In this document: piece after piece, positions 34,639 to 42,386 of the stretch
How the letters are laid out: each line of letters opens with the position of its first letter
Position numbering within the stretch: position 1 is the first letter of the stretch
DNA from: Conexibacter woesei DSM 14684
Lineage (GTDB): Bacteria > Actinomycetota > Thermoleophilia > Solirubrobacterales > Solirubrobacteraceae
Direction: 5' to 3'
Length of the DNA stretch: 64,000 nt
Assembly: GCF_000025265.1 (NCBI RefSeq)
Contig: NC_013739.1
Location: 3,472,001-3,536,000, forward strand
Notes under the pieces: generated by a model
Databases searched by the model: none
Told to the model about the DNA's origin: nothing
What the model saw: the letters and a program-made list of their open reading frames with translations, nothing else
Translations under genes and position numbers: made by a program

Positions 34639-35529
34639 ATGGAGCGGATCGGATTCATCGGCCTCGGCATCATGGGCTCGCGGATGGCGGCGAACCTGCG
34701 CCGCGCCGGGCATCCCGTCACCGTCTGGAACCGCACGCGCGCTAGAGCGGAGGCGTGGGCCGCCGAGCACGGCGGGACGGTCGCCGCGACGCCGGCGGAG
34801 GTCGCGGCGGCGAGCGACGTCGTGATCACGATCGTCGTCGACGGCACGCAGGTCGAGCAGGTGCTGCTGGGCGAGGACGGGGTCGTCGAGGACGCGCGCC
34901 CGGGTCTGCTCTGCATCGACATGTCGACGATCGCGCCCGACGAGAGCCGGCAGATCGCCGCGCGGCTCGCCGAGCGCGGTGTCGCGTTCGTCGACGCGCC
35001 CGTCACGGGCTCCTCGCCGAAGGCCGAGGACGGGACGCTGACGATCATGGTCGGCGGCGCCGAGGCGGACGTCGCCCGCGCCCGCCCGGTGCTGGAGCGG
35101 ATGGGGGAGAAGATCGTCCACGTCGGCCCCGTCGGGCAGGGCGAGACGGTCAAGGTGCTGTGCAACGCGGTCGCCGCGACGAACGCCGCGACGCTCGCGC
35201 AGGCGCTGCTGGTCGGCAAGCGCGCGGGCGTCGACCTCGAGCGGATGGTCGACGTGCTGAAGGCCAGCTCGGCCGGATCGGCGATGGCCGATCTGAAGGC
35301 CGGTCCGATGCTCGCGCACGACTTCACGACGCTCTTCAAGCTGGAGCACATGCTCAAGGACGTGAGGTACGCGCTCGACGCCGGCGAGGCAGCCGGCGCG
35401 CCGTTCCCGTTCGCGGCCGCGACGCGCGAGCTGCTGAGCGCCGGCGTCGGCCGCGGCCTCGGCGAGCAGGACTTCGCCGCCGTGCTGGAGGTCCTCGAAG
35501 GCCTCGCCGGCGCGCGGCTGGACGACTGA
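34639..35529 (+). CDS. NAD(P)-dependent beta-hydroxyacid dehydrogenase (3-hydroxyisobutyrate dehydrogenase-like)
   Basis: A 296-residue enzyme. The N-terminal nucleotide-binding motif is IGFIGLGIMGSRMAANL. The substrate-binding DAPVTGSSPKAEDGTLTIMVGG and the catalytic Lys in GQGETVKVLCN are standard for 3-hydroxyisobutyrate, tartronate-semialdehyde or glyoxylate/succinic semialdehyde reductases. The exact substrate cannot be told. ATG 34639 is 11 nt after the acyltransferase stop codon, so the two may be cotranscribed. Confidence 0.92.
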   Translation: MERIGFIGLGIMGSRMAANLRRAGHPVTVWNRTRARAEAWAAEHGGTVAATPAEVAAASDVVITIVVDGTQVEQVLLGEDGVVEDARPGLLCIDMSTIAPDESRQIAARLAERGVAFVDAPVTGSSPKAEDGTLTIMVGGAEADVARARPVLERMGEKIVHVGPVGQGETVKVLCNAVAATNAATLAQALLVGKRAGVDLERMVDVLKASSAGSAMADLKAGPMLAHDFTTLFKLEHMLKDVRYALDAGEAAGAPFPFAAATRELLSAGVGRGLGEQDFAAVLEVLEGLAGARLDD

Positions 35530-35586
35530 GGCCCAGCCGCGCGGCTCACGGTTGCTTAACCGCCGCGACGTGGGCATGCTCGGTGC

Positions 35587-36588
35587 ATGCAGATCGTCTC
35601 GCTGGTGCCTGAGGGGGCGCCCAGCTCGTTGTACCGATCGTTCATCCCGATGCAGGCGCTGGCGCTCAACGGCCACCGCGTGCACGTCGAGGAGCGCGAC
35701 GCGGTCGGCGATCCGGGGCCGTTGCTCGACGTCGACGTCGTCCACATCTTCCGGCTCTCCCATCAGCCGGCGCGGCGCCTCGCGAGAAGACTCCAGGAGG
35801 CCGGCGTCGCGGTCGTCTGGGACAACGACTTCGATATGACGACGGCGCCCGGTGACCATCCCGTCGGGAGAGCGCTGCGCGGGATGGCCGGCCAGCGCGC
35901 CGTCGCCGACGCCAACGCGATGCTGCGGATCGCCGACGTCGTCACGGCGCCGACCGAGGAACTGGCGGCGCGGCATCGCTCGGCCGGCGCCGCCGACGCG
36001 CGGGTGTTCGAGAACTGGCTCCCGCCGACGTTCACGCGGCCGCGGACGCTCCCGCCGAGAGGGCTGACGATCGGCTGGGCCGGGATGGGCGAGCACGAGT
36101 GGGACTTCGCGCAGCTCGGCTTGAGAGACGTGCTGGCGCGGGTCTTGGAGCGCCATCTCCACGTGCGGATGCTGGGGATCGGCGCCGACGTCGGGCTCAC
36201 CAGCCCGCGCTATGAGCACCTGCCGTGGCAGGCGTACGACGACCTGCCCGGGCTGTTGGCACGCTGCGACGTCCTGATCGCGCCGCTCGCCGACGTCTCG
36301 TTCAACCAGACGCGCTCGAACGTCAAGCTGAAGGAGTACGCCGCGCTCGGCGTGCCGTGGCTCGCGTCGCCGGTCGGCGACTACGCGTGGATGGGCGAGG
36401 CCGAGGGTGGCCGGCTGGTCGCCGACAGCGATTGGAGCAGCCACATCGAAGCGCTCGTGCGCGACGAGGATGCGCGCCGCACGCTTGCGGCCAACGGCCG
36501 CAGATGGGCGGCCGGCGAGGTCGTCGTCGACCACGTCGGCGAGCTGGAGCAGCTGTACGAGCACGCCGCCGCGCTCGCGCGCGGCTGA
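35587..36588 (+). CDS. Glycosyltransferase (GT-B type, GT4-like)
   Basis: A 333-residue protein with a two-lobed GT-B layout. The N-terminal lobe includes VVWDNDFDM and ADVVTAPTEELAARH. The C-terminal lobe begins LTIGWAGMGEHEWDF and ends with the nucleotide-sugar site SNVKLKEYAALGVPWLASPVGDY (quoted in parts), where the Glu after Lys-x-Lys is the conserved family glutamate. There is no signal or membrane span, so it acts in the cytoplasm, likely on a lipid-linked or cell-surface glycan. Donor and acceptor are unknown, and no other glycan genes are adjacent. The start ATG 35587 is 57 nt beyond the dehydrogenase stop codon. Confidence 0.82.
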   Translation: MQIVSLVPEGAPSSLYRSFIPMQALALNGHRVHVEERDAVGDPGPLLDVDVVHIFRLSHQPARRLARRLQEAGVAVVWDNDFDMTTAPGDHPVGRALRGMAGQRAVADANAMLRIADVVTAPTEELAARHRSAGAADARVFENWLPPTFTRPRTLPPRGLTIGWAGMGEHEWDFAQLGLRDVLARVLERHLHVRMLGIGADVGLTSPRYEHLPWQAYDDLPGLLARCDVLIAPLADVSFNQTRSNVKLKEYAALGVPWLASPVGDYAWMGEAEGGRLVADSDWSSHIEALVRDEDARRTLAANGRRWAAGEVVVDHVGELEQLYEHAAALARG

Positions 36589-36619
36589 CCGGGCGCGCCT
36601 CGCGTCGCAGCGGCGCTGC

Positions 36620-37075
36620 TCAGATCGAGTCGAACATCCGCGCCATCCGGCGCATCGCCTCGCCCGCGGCGGCGACGTCGCGGTCGTCGAGGTCGGCGAA
36701 CGCCTGCTGCCAGCAGCGCTGCCAGATGGCCCGCTTCTCCGACAGCAGCGCGCGCCCCTGCGGCGTCAGCGAGACGACGACGAGACGGCGGTCCTGCTCG
36801 CTGCGTCGCCGCTGCACCATGCCCTCGTGCTCCAGCTGATCCAGCAGCGAGGTGACGCTGGCGGGCGTCAGGTCGGCGGCTCTCGCAAGCTGGCCGGCGG
36901 TCGCCTCCTCGGCGTCGTCGAGCAGCACGAGCGCGCGCACCTGCGAGTAGGAGAGCGCGCCGGGCCGTTGCGGGTCGCGGCTGCGCAGCCGCCGCTCGGC
37001 CCGCAGCAGCTCGCCGAAGGCGGTGCGCAGCCCTTCGGCCAGCTGCTCGCGTGACGGCTCCGGCGCGTCGCTCAT
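36620..37075 (-). CDS. MarR-family transcriptional regulator
   Basis: A 151-residue winged-helix repressor. The recognition region reads ATAGQLARAADLTPASVTSLLDQLE and the wing DRRLVVVSLTPQG, both typical of MarR. Its ATG overlaps the end of the upstream MFS exporter gene by 4 nt (ATGA), so the pair are coupled. The family usually represses an adjacent exporter and is released by phenolic or drug ligands. A matching inverted repeat lies over the exporter's -10 region (38608-38625). Confidence 0.92.
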   Translation of the reverse strand: MSDAPEPSREQLAEGLRTAFGELLRAERRLRSRDPQRPGALSYSQVRALVLLDDAEEATAGQLARAADLTPASVTSLLDQLEHEGMVQRRRSEQDRRLVVVSLTPQGRALLSEKRAIWQRCWQQAFADLDDRDVAAAGEAMRRMARMFDSI

Positions 37076-38577
37076 ACGGTCTCGGCCTCCAGCTCGATCC
37101 TCGTCTCGATCCCCACCTCGTGGGCAGTATGGCGTGCTCTGGCGCGGCGCTCGACGATCGCGAGCAGGAGCGTCGGCAGCAGCGCGACGAGCGTCACGAC
37201 GAGCACGATCACGTACGTCTCGCCGAACGCGTCGGCGAGCGCGGCCGGCGTCGCCGACGCGCCGGCGTCGCGGATGCGGCTCTCGAGCGCGACCGACAGG
37301 ATCGCGGTGCCGATCGAGCCGCCGACGCGCTGCACGACGTTGAGCTGCGGCGTCGCGTGGTTGACCTGGTCGGGTCGCAGGACGGCGAACGCGGCGGTCA
37401 TCGACGGCATCATCGACATGCCGATGCCGAACCCGCGGAAGATCATCGCCGCGGCGATCAGCGCGAACGACGTCTCGGCGCCGAGCAGCACGAACGGGAT
37501 CGTCGCGACGACGGTGATCACGCCGCCGATCAGCGCCGTCAGGCCGCCGCCGAGGCGCTCGGTGACGCGGCCGGAGAAGCCCATCGCGATCGCCGCGCCG
37601 ACGCCCTGCGGGATCAGCAGCAGGCCGGTCTGCACGGCGTCCTCGCCGCGCACCGTCTGGAAGTAGAGCGGCATCAGGATCATCGCGCCGAACAGCGCCG
37701 CACCGAGGCAGAAGGTCGTCAGCGAGGCGGCCGCGAACGCCTTGTTGGCGAACAGGCGGACGTCGAGCAGCGGTCTGGGAATCCGCAGCGAGCGCAACAC
37801 GAACGCGGCGATCAGCATGACGCCGAGCAGGAACGGGACGAGCACGCTGGAGTCGAGCAGGGTCCCTGCGCCGCCGCTCTGCGCGAGGCCGTACGTGACG
37901 CCGACGAGGCCGCTCGCGACGAGCGCGAGGCCGAGCGTGTCGAGCCTCCCGGCGGCCCGGTCGCCGCTGTCCTGCGGCAGCAGCTTGACCGCCGCGGCAA
38001 CCGCGACGACGCCGACGGGGAGGTTGATGAAGAAGATCCACTCCCAGCCGGCGTGCTCGATCAGCAGGCCGCCGAGCGTCGGGCCGAAGACGGGCGCGAG
38101 CACGATCGGGACGCCGATCGCGCTCATGATCCGCGGGAGGTTCCTCGGGCCGGCGGCCTTCACGAGGATCATCTGGCCGATCGGCGCGAGCATGCCGCCG
38201 CCGATCCCCTGCAGCACGCGCGCGGCGATCAGCGAGCCCGACGACCACGCGAGACCGCACAGCAGCGAGCCGAGCGTGAAGAGGACGAGCGAGACGATGT
38301 ACAGGCGGCGGGCGCTGTAGCGCGACGCGGCCCAGCCGGTGACGGGGATGACGGCCGCGAGCGCGAGCATGTAGCCGGTCACGACCCATTGGATGTCGTC
38401 GAGCGACGTGTGCAGCTCGACCGACAGGTCCTGCAGCGCGACGTTGACGATGGTCGTGTCGAGGACCGACATGACCATGCCGAGGATCACGACGATCGCG
38501 ATCGGCCAGACGTGGGACGGCACGCCTGCACGGCCGGCGGCGCGCAGGGGCGGAGGCGGGGCGGAGGTTCTGGTCAT
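37072..38577 (-). CDS. DHA2-type MFS multidrug exporter
   Basis: A 501-residue, 14-span exporter of the EmrB/QacA group. Helix 1 has MSVLDTTIVNVALQDLS, the first cytoplasmic loop TGWAASRYSARRLY and helix 5 GPTLGGLLIEHAGWEWIF. It exports drugs or other hydrophobic compounds against a proton gradient. It heads a two-gene operon with the MarR regulator. The intergenic region to the divergent Bcr/CflA gene (160 bp) contains the putative MarR operator, which may control both directions. Confidence 0.92.
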   Translation of the reverse strand: MTRTSAPPPPLRAAGRAGVPSHVWPIAIVVILGMVMSVLDTTIVNVALQDLSVELHTSLDDIQWVVTGYMLALAAVIPVTGWAASRYSARRLYIVSLVLFTLGSLLCGLAWSSGSLIAARVLQGIGGGMLAPIGQMILVKAAGPRNLPRIMSAIGVPIVLAPVFGPTLGGLLIEHAGWEWIFFINLPVGVVAVAAAVKLLPQDSGDRAAGRLDTLGLALVASGLVGVTYGLAQSGGAGTLLDSSVLVPFLLGVMLIAAFVLRSLRIPRPLLDVRLFANKAFAAASLTTFCLGAALFGAMILMPLYFQTVRGEDAVQTGLLLIPQGVGAAIAMGFSGRVTERLGGGLTALIGGVITVVATIPFVLLGAETSFALIAAAMIFRGFGIGMSMMPSMTAAFAVLRPDQVNHATPQLNVVQRVGGSIGTAILSVALESRIRDAGASATPAALADAFGETYVIVLVVTLVALLPTLLLAIVERRARARHTAHEVGIETRIELEAETV

Positions 38578-38607
38578 CGGGGCCTGACGACGGATGGGGA
38601 CGAAAAG

Positions 38608-38625
38608 TCTTTCGGAGTCGAAAGA
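38608..38625. promoter_or_regulatory. Probable MarR operator overlapping the exporter -10
   Basis: TCTTTCG (38608-38614) and CGAAAGA (38619-38625) form a perfect 7-bp inverted repeat with a 4-nt centre, 30 bp upstream of the exporter start. On the minus strand, TAATCT (38628-38623) overlaps one arm and looks like a -10 element. Size and spacing suit a MarR dimer. Confidence 0.6.
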
Positions 38626-38737
38626 TTAGCGAACGAACCTTTTGCCTCCGAAGTGATCTTCGTCACACAGCGGCATTCCCCCGCCGGGCCGCGCGAGCCT
38701 CGCCGGAGGGCGCGCGAGTCGGTACCGTGCGCGGCCG

Positions 38738-39949
38738 ATGGCGACCTTCCCGAGCGGCTCGCGCTCGCCGCGCATGCCCGGCGAGCGGACGCTGATAGTC
38801 GCGCTCGGCGCGCTGACCGCGTTCGGGCCGCTGTCGCTCGACATGTACCTGCCGGGGCTGCCGGAGCTGAGCCGCGACCTCGACGCGTCCGCCTCGCTCG
38901 CGCAGCTGTCGCTGACCGCGTGCATGATCGGCCTCGCCGCCGGCCAGCTCGTCGCCGGCTCGCTCAGCGACGCGCGCGGCCGCCGCGGCCCGCTGCTCGC
39001 CGGGATCGCGCTCTACGCGCTGGCCTCGGCGCTGTGCGCGCTCGCGCCGTCGATCTGGATCCTGATCGCCCTGCGGCTCGTGCAGGGCGCCGCCGGCGCG
39101 GCCGGGATCGTGATCGCGCGCGCGATCGTGCGCGACCTCCACGCCGGCGACGCCGCCGCGCGCTTCTACGCGCTGCTGATGGTCGTCAACGGCGTGACGC
39201 CGATCCTCGCGCCGATCGTCGGCGGACAGCTGCTCGGCGTCACCGACTGGCGCGGCGTCTTCTGGCTGCTCGCCGCGATCGGCGTCGCGTTGCTGCTCGG
39301 CGCTTGGCGGCTCGTGCCCGAGACGCTCCCGCCGCAGAAGCGGCATGCGGGCGGCCTGCGCGCGACGATCGGCGTCTTCGGCGCGCTGCTGCGCGACCGC
39401 GGCTTCACCGGCTACGTGCTGACCGCGGGCTGCGCGATCGGGATGATGTTCTGCTATATCGCCGGCTCGCCGTTCGTGCTGCAGGAGATCCACGGGCTCT
39501 CGCCGCAGCAGTTCAGCATCGCGTTCGCCGCCAACGCGCTCGGGATCGTCGTCTGCGCGCAGATCGGCGCCCGCCTCGTCGGGCGGCTCGGCGCGCGGCG
39601 GCTGCTGGTCGCCGGACTGACGCTCGGCTGCGGCGGAGCCGCCGGCCTGCTGCTCGCGGTGGCGCTCGACGCAGGTCTCGCAGGCGTGCTGGCGTCGCTG
39701 CTCGCGGTCGTCGCGAGCGTCGGGCTCGTGATGCCGAACGCGACCGCGCTTGCGCTCGCCGGCCACGAGCGGACGGCGGGGAGCGCGTCGGCGCTGGTCG
39801 GGCTCGCGACGTTCGCGATCGGCGGCGCGGTCGCGCCGCTCGTCGGGATCGCCGGCCGCGACACGGCGCTGCCGCTGGCGCTCGCGATCGCCTCGCTGGG
39901 CCTCGCCGCGGCGCTGTCGTTCCGCCTGCTTGCCCCGCGGGCGCGCTAG
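38738..39949 (+). CDS. Bcr/CflA-type MFS drug exporter
   Basis: A 403-residue, 12-span exporter of the DHA1 Bcr/CflA group. Helix 1 has FGPLSLDMYLPGLPELSRDL, a family signature; the first loop has GSLSDARGRRGPL; helix 5 has TPILAPIVGGQLL and then DWRGVFWLLA. Relatives export bicyclomycin, chloramphenicol or sulfonamides. It diverges from the DHA2-MarR operon and may share its operator. ATG 38738 is preceded by no strong ribosome-binding site. Confidence 0.9.
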   Translation: MATFPSGSRSPRMPGERTLIVALGALTAFGPLSLDMYLPGLPELSRDLDASASLAQLSLTACMIGLAAGQLVAGSLSDARGRRGPLLAGIALYALASALCALAPSIWILIALRLVQGAAGAAGIVIARAIVRDLHAGDAAARFYALLMVVNGVTPILAPIVGGQLLGVTDWRGVFWLLAAIGVALLLGAWRLVPETLPPQKRHAGGLRATIGVFGALLRDRGFTGYVLTAGCAIGMMFCYIAGSPFVLQEIHGLSPQQFSIAFAANALGIVVCAQIGARLVGRLGARRLLVAGLTLGCGGAAGLLLAVALDAGLAGVLASLLAVVASVGLVMPNATALALAGHERTAGSASALVGLATFAIGGAVAPLVGIAGRDTALPLALAIASLGLAAALSFRLLAPRAR

Positions 39950-40006
39950 CGCGGGCCCTCGCGAGGCCGCCGCTCAGGCGTCGCGCGCCGCCCACACGTC
40001 GCGCAG

Positions 40007-40669
40007 CTAGACCTGACAGCTCTTGTCGAGGTCGCCCACAGCCGGCGGGCCGGGCTGGAGCGGCACGGCGCCGTCAGCCCGCATGCCGTCGAGCACGACA
40101 CCGAGGTAGCGGCGCCAGAGGTCCGGCCGGTCGCCGCCGAAGCGCTCCATCGTGGAGCAGATCGCGGCCGTCAGGACAGGGATGTCCTCGGCCGCGAGAT
40201 CGCGGCGGATCACGCCGGCGTCGCGACCGCGGGCGAGGACCGCCTCGAAGCCGCTGAAGACCTCGACGCGCAGCTGCTCCAGCCGCGGGTCCGTCAGCAG
40301 CTCCGGCTTGATCGCCTGCCCGAGGCAGCGGTCGGACGCGGTCATCTCGACCGCGCGCGTCATCAAACCCTCGAACGCGCTCCACGGATCCGGGTCGGAG
40401 AGCGCACGCTCGAGGTCGAGCGCCTCGCGCATGCCGGTGGCGCGCTCGAGGATCACCGCCACCTCCAGCTCCAGCTTCGTCGGGAAGTGGCGAAACAGCG
40501 TCCCGGTGCCGACGCCGGCACGTCGGGCGATCTCCGCCACGCCGACGTCGAAGCCGTCCTCGGCGAAGGCGGCCGACGCCGCGGCGAGGATGCGCTCGCG
40601 GTTGCGGCGCGCATCCGCGCGCGGCTTCCGCTGCGCTTCCCCGCTGGTTGTCGTGTCGACAGTCGCCAT
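40007..40669 (-). CDS. TetR-family transcriptional regulator
   Basis: A 220-residue repressor. The N-terminal helix-turn-helix is VGVAEIARRAGVGTGTLFRHFPTK. The ligand domain (about 85-200) resembles the SbtR/TetR C-terminal group. It lies 48 nt downstream of a DHA2 exporter on the same strand and probably represses that operon. Candidate half-sites flank the exporter's -10 region near 42239-42288. Confidence 0.9.
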   Translation of the reverse strand: MATVDTTTSGEAQRKPRADARRNRERILAAASAAFAEDGFDVGVAEIARRAGVGTGTLFRHFPTKLELEVAVILERATGMREALDLERALSDPDPWSAFEGLMTRAVEMTASDRCLGQAIKPELLTDPRLEQLRVEVFSGFEAVLARGRDAGVIRRDLAAEDIPVLTAAICSTMERFGGDRPDLWRRYLGVVLDGMRADGAVPLQPGPPAVGDLDKSCQV

Positions 40670-40717
40670 AACGGTGTGGTCTTCGACGATACCCGGGATC
40701 GCTCCTCCGTCGCCCCC

Positions 40718-42214
40718 CTAGTGCGCCATCTGGACGCTCGCGGGGTCGACGTCGTTGATCGCGGCGACGTCGCTTCTGCGGATCAGCAGCACGATCGCGA
40801 GCGCGCCGGCGGCGATGAAGACCGCGCCGATCAGGAACGCGACGTGGTAGCCGTCGACCAGCGTCTCGAGCACCGCCAGCGGCGAGGCGCCGGGCGCCAG
40901 CTCCTCTCTCAGGCTCTCCGTGCGCGAGGCCGCGAGCGTCGAGAGGATCGAGAGGCCGAGCGCGCCGCCGATCTGCTGGGAGGTGTTGAAGAGCCCCGAG
41001 GCGAGCCCGGCGTCGCGCTCCTCCACGTTCGTCGTCCCCAGCAGCGTCAGCGGCACGAACGTGTTGCCCATGCCGATCGACATCACGAGCACCGCCGGCA
41101 GCAGCTGCGTGACGTAGTCGCCGTCGGCCGTGATCCGCATCATCAGCAGCAGGCCGATCGCCGCGAGCGTGAGGCCGAAGAGGATCTGCGCCCGCACGCC
41201 TATCCGCGGGATCAGCTGCTGCGCCGCGACCGAGCCGGCGATGATGCCAACGGTGAACGGCAGGAACGCGAGCCCGGCCTCGATCGGGGAGTAACCGAGG
41301 ACGACCTGGACGTAGATCGTCGCGAAGAAGAACATCGCGAACATGCCGCCGGCGACGACGAGCATCACGCCGTTCGCCGTCGACAGCGAACGGGTGCTGA
41401 AGATGCCCAGCCGCACGAGCGGCTGCGACTGGACACGCTCGGCGACGACGAACCCAACGAGCAGGACGATCGCCAGTGCGCCGAAGCCGAGCGTGGTCGT
41501 CGACCCCCAGCCGGCGCTCTCGGCTCTCACGATCGCGTAGACCAGCGAGATCAGACCGCCGGTGACGAGGACGGCGCCGAGCGCGTCAAAGCCGCGCCCT
41601 GCGTCCGGTGCCTTCGACTCCGGGATCAGTCTGAGCGACAGCACGAACGCCGCGATGCCGACGGGGACGTTGACGATGAAGATCCACGGCCATGACAGCG
41701 CCTCGGTCAGGACGCCGCCGAGCAACAGGCCGAAGGCGCTGCCGCCGGCCGCAATCGCGCCCCAGACCGCGAGCGCCTTCGTGCGCTCGGCGCCGTCGGC
41801 GAACGTCGTCATGATGATCGACAGTGCGGCGGGGGAGACGAGCGCCGCGCCGAGGCCCTGCAGGCCGCGGAAGGCGATCAGCGTCTCCTGCGAGGTCGCC
41901 AGGCCGCACAGCAGCGAGGCGACGCTGAAGAGGACCACGCCGGCGAGGAAGACGCGCTTGCGGCCGAACAGGTCGGCGGCACGACCGCCGAGCAGCAGGA
42001 AGCCGCCGAACAGCAGGGTGTAGGAGTTGATGATCCACGCGAGGTTGCCCGCGGTGATGTCGAGGTCCGTCTGGATGGACGGCAGCGCGACGTTCACGAT
42101 CGTCGCGTCGAGGACGACCATGAACTGCGCGAGGCAGACGAGCACGAGGACGACCCAGCGGTTCGTCTCGGTGCCGGAGCCCTGCGCGGGGGCGGCAGGA
42201 GAAAGCGATGACAT
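40718..42214 (-). CDS. DHA2-type MFS multidrug exporter
   Basis: A 498-residue, 14-span EmrB/QacA-type exporter. Helix 1 reads FMVVLDATIVNVALPSI, the first loop GGRAADLFGRKRVF and helix 5 GLLLGGVLTEALSWPWIF. The frame extends to 42262, but ATG 42214 is chosen because AAGGA lies 10 nt upstream and the N-terminus then matches relatives. It is followed by its probable TetR regulator. It is more distant from the 37-38.5 kb exporter than those two are from their regulators, so the two efflux cassettes look independent. Confidence 0.92.
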   Translation of the reverse strand: MSSLSPAAPAQGSGTETNRWVVLVLVCLAQFMVVLDATIVNVALPSIQTDLDITAGNLAWIINSYTLLFGGFLLLGGRAADLFGRKRVFLAGVVLFSVASLLCGLATSQETLIAFRGLQGLGAALVSPAALSIIMTTFADGAERTKALAVWGAIAAGGSAFGLLLGGVLTEALSWPWIFIVNVPVGIAAFVLSLRLIPESKAPDAGRGFDALGAVLVTGGLISLVYAIVRAESAGWGSTTTLGFGALAIVLLVGFVVAERVQSQPLVRLGIFSTRSLSTANGVMLVVAGGMFAMFFFATIYVQVVLGYSPIEAGLAFLPFTVGIIAGSVAAQQLIPRIGVRAQILFGLTLAAIGLLLMMRITADGDYVTQLLPAVLVMSIGMGNTFVPLTLLGTTNVEERDAGLASGLFNTSQQIGGALGLSILSTLAASRTESLREELAPGASPLAVLETLVDGYHVAFLIGAVFIAAGALAIVLLIRRSDVAAINDVDPASVQMAH

Positions 42215-42238
42215 GCGGTGAGAATCCTTGAGGTAAGC

Positions 42239-42288
42239 GGAGTGACCGATCCGGTTTGGCACCGTAGCATAAGAGGAGCGGTCACTCC
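42239..42288. promoter_or_regulatory. Paired inverted half-sites flanking the exporter promoter
   Basis: GGAGTGACCG (42239-42248) and its exact reverse complement (42279-42288) are separated by 30 bp. Between them, on the minus strand, TATGCT (42271-42266) is a likely -10. This layout suits two repressor dimers or a looped operator, probably for the adjacent TetR protein. Confidence 0.5.
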
Positions 42289-42386
42289 GGTTAGAGCACG
42301 CTCATCTTCACCGACCGTTCACGGCGACGCCGAACGCCCGTCCTAGCGTGCGCCGCGTCCCCCGCACCCTGACTCCGAGGAGTCCC

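Noticed and set aside
37051-40257. 1068-codon + strand frame
   Set aside because: Antisense to a DHA2 exporter and out of frame with Bcr/CflA; amino-acid composition is highly biased (Arg/Asp/His) without domains.
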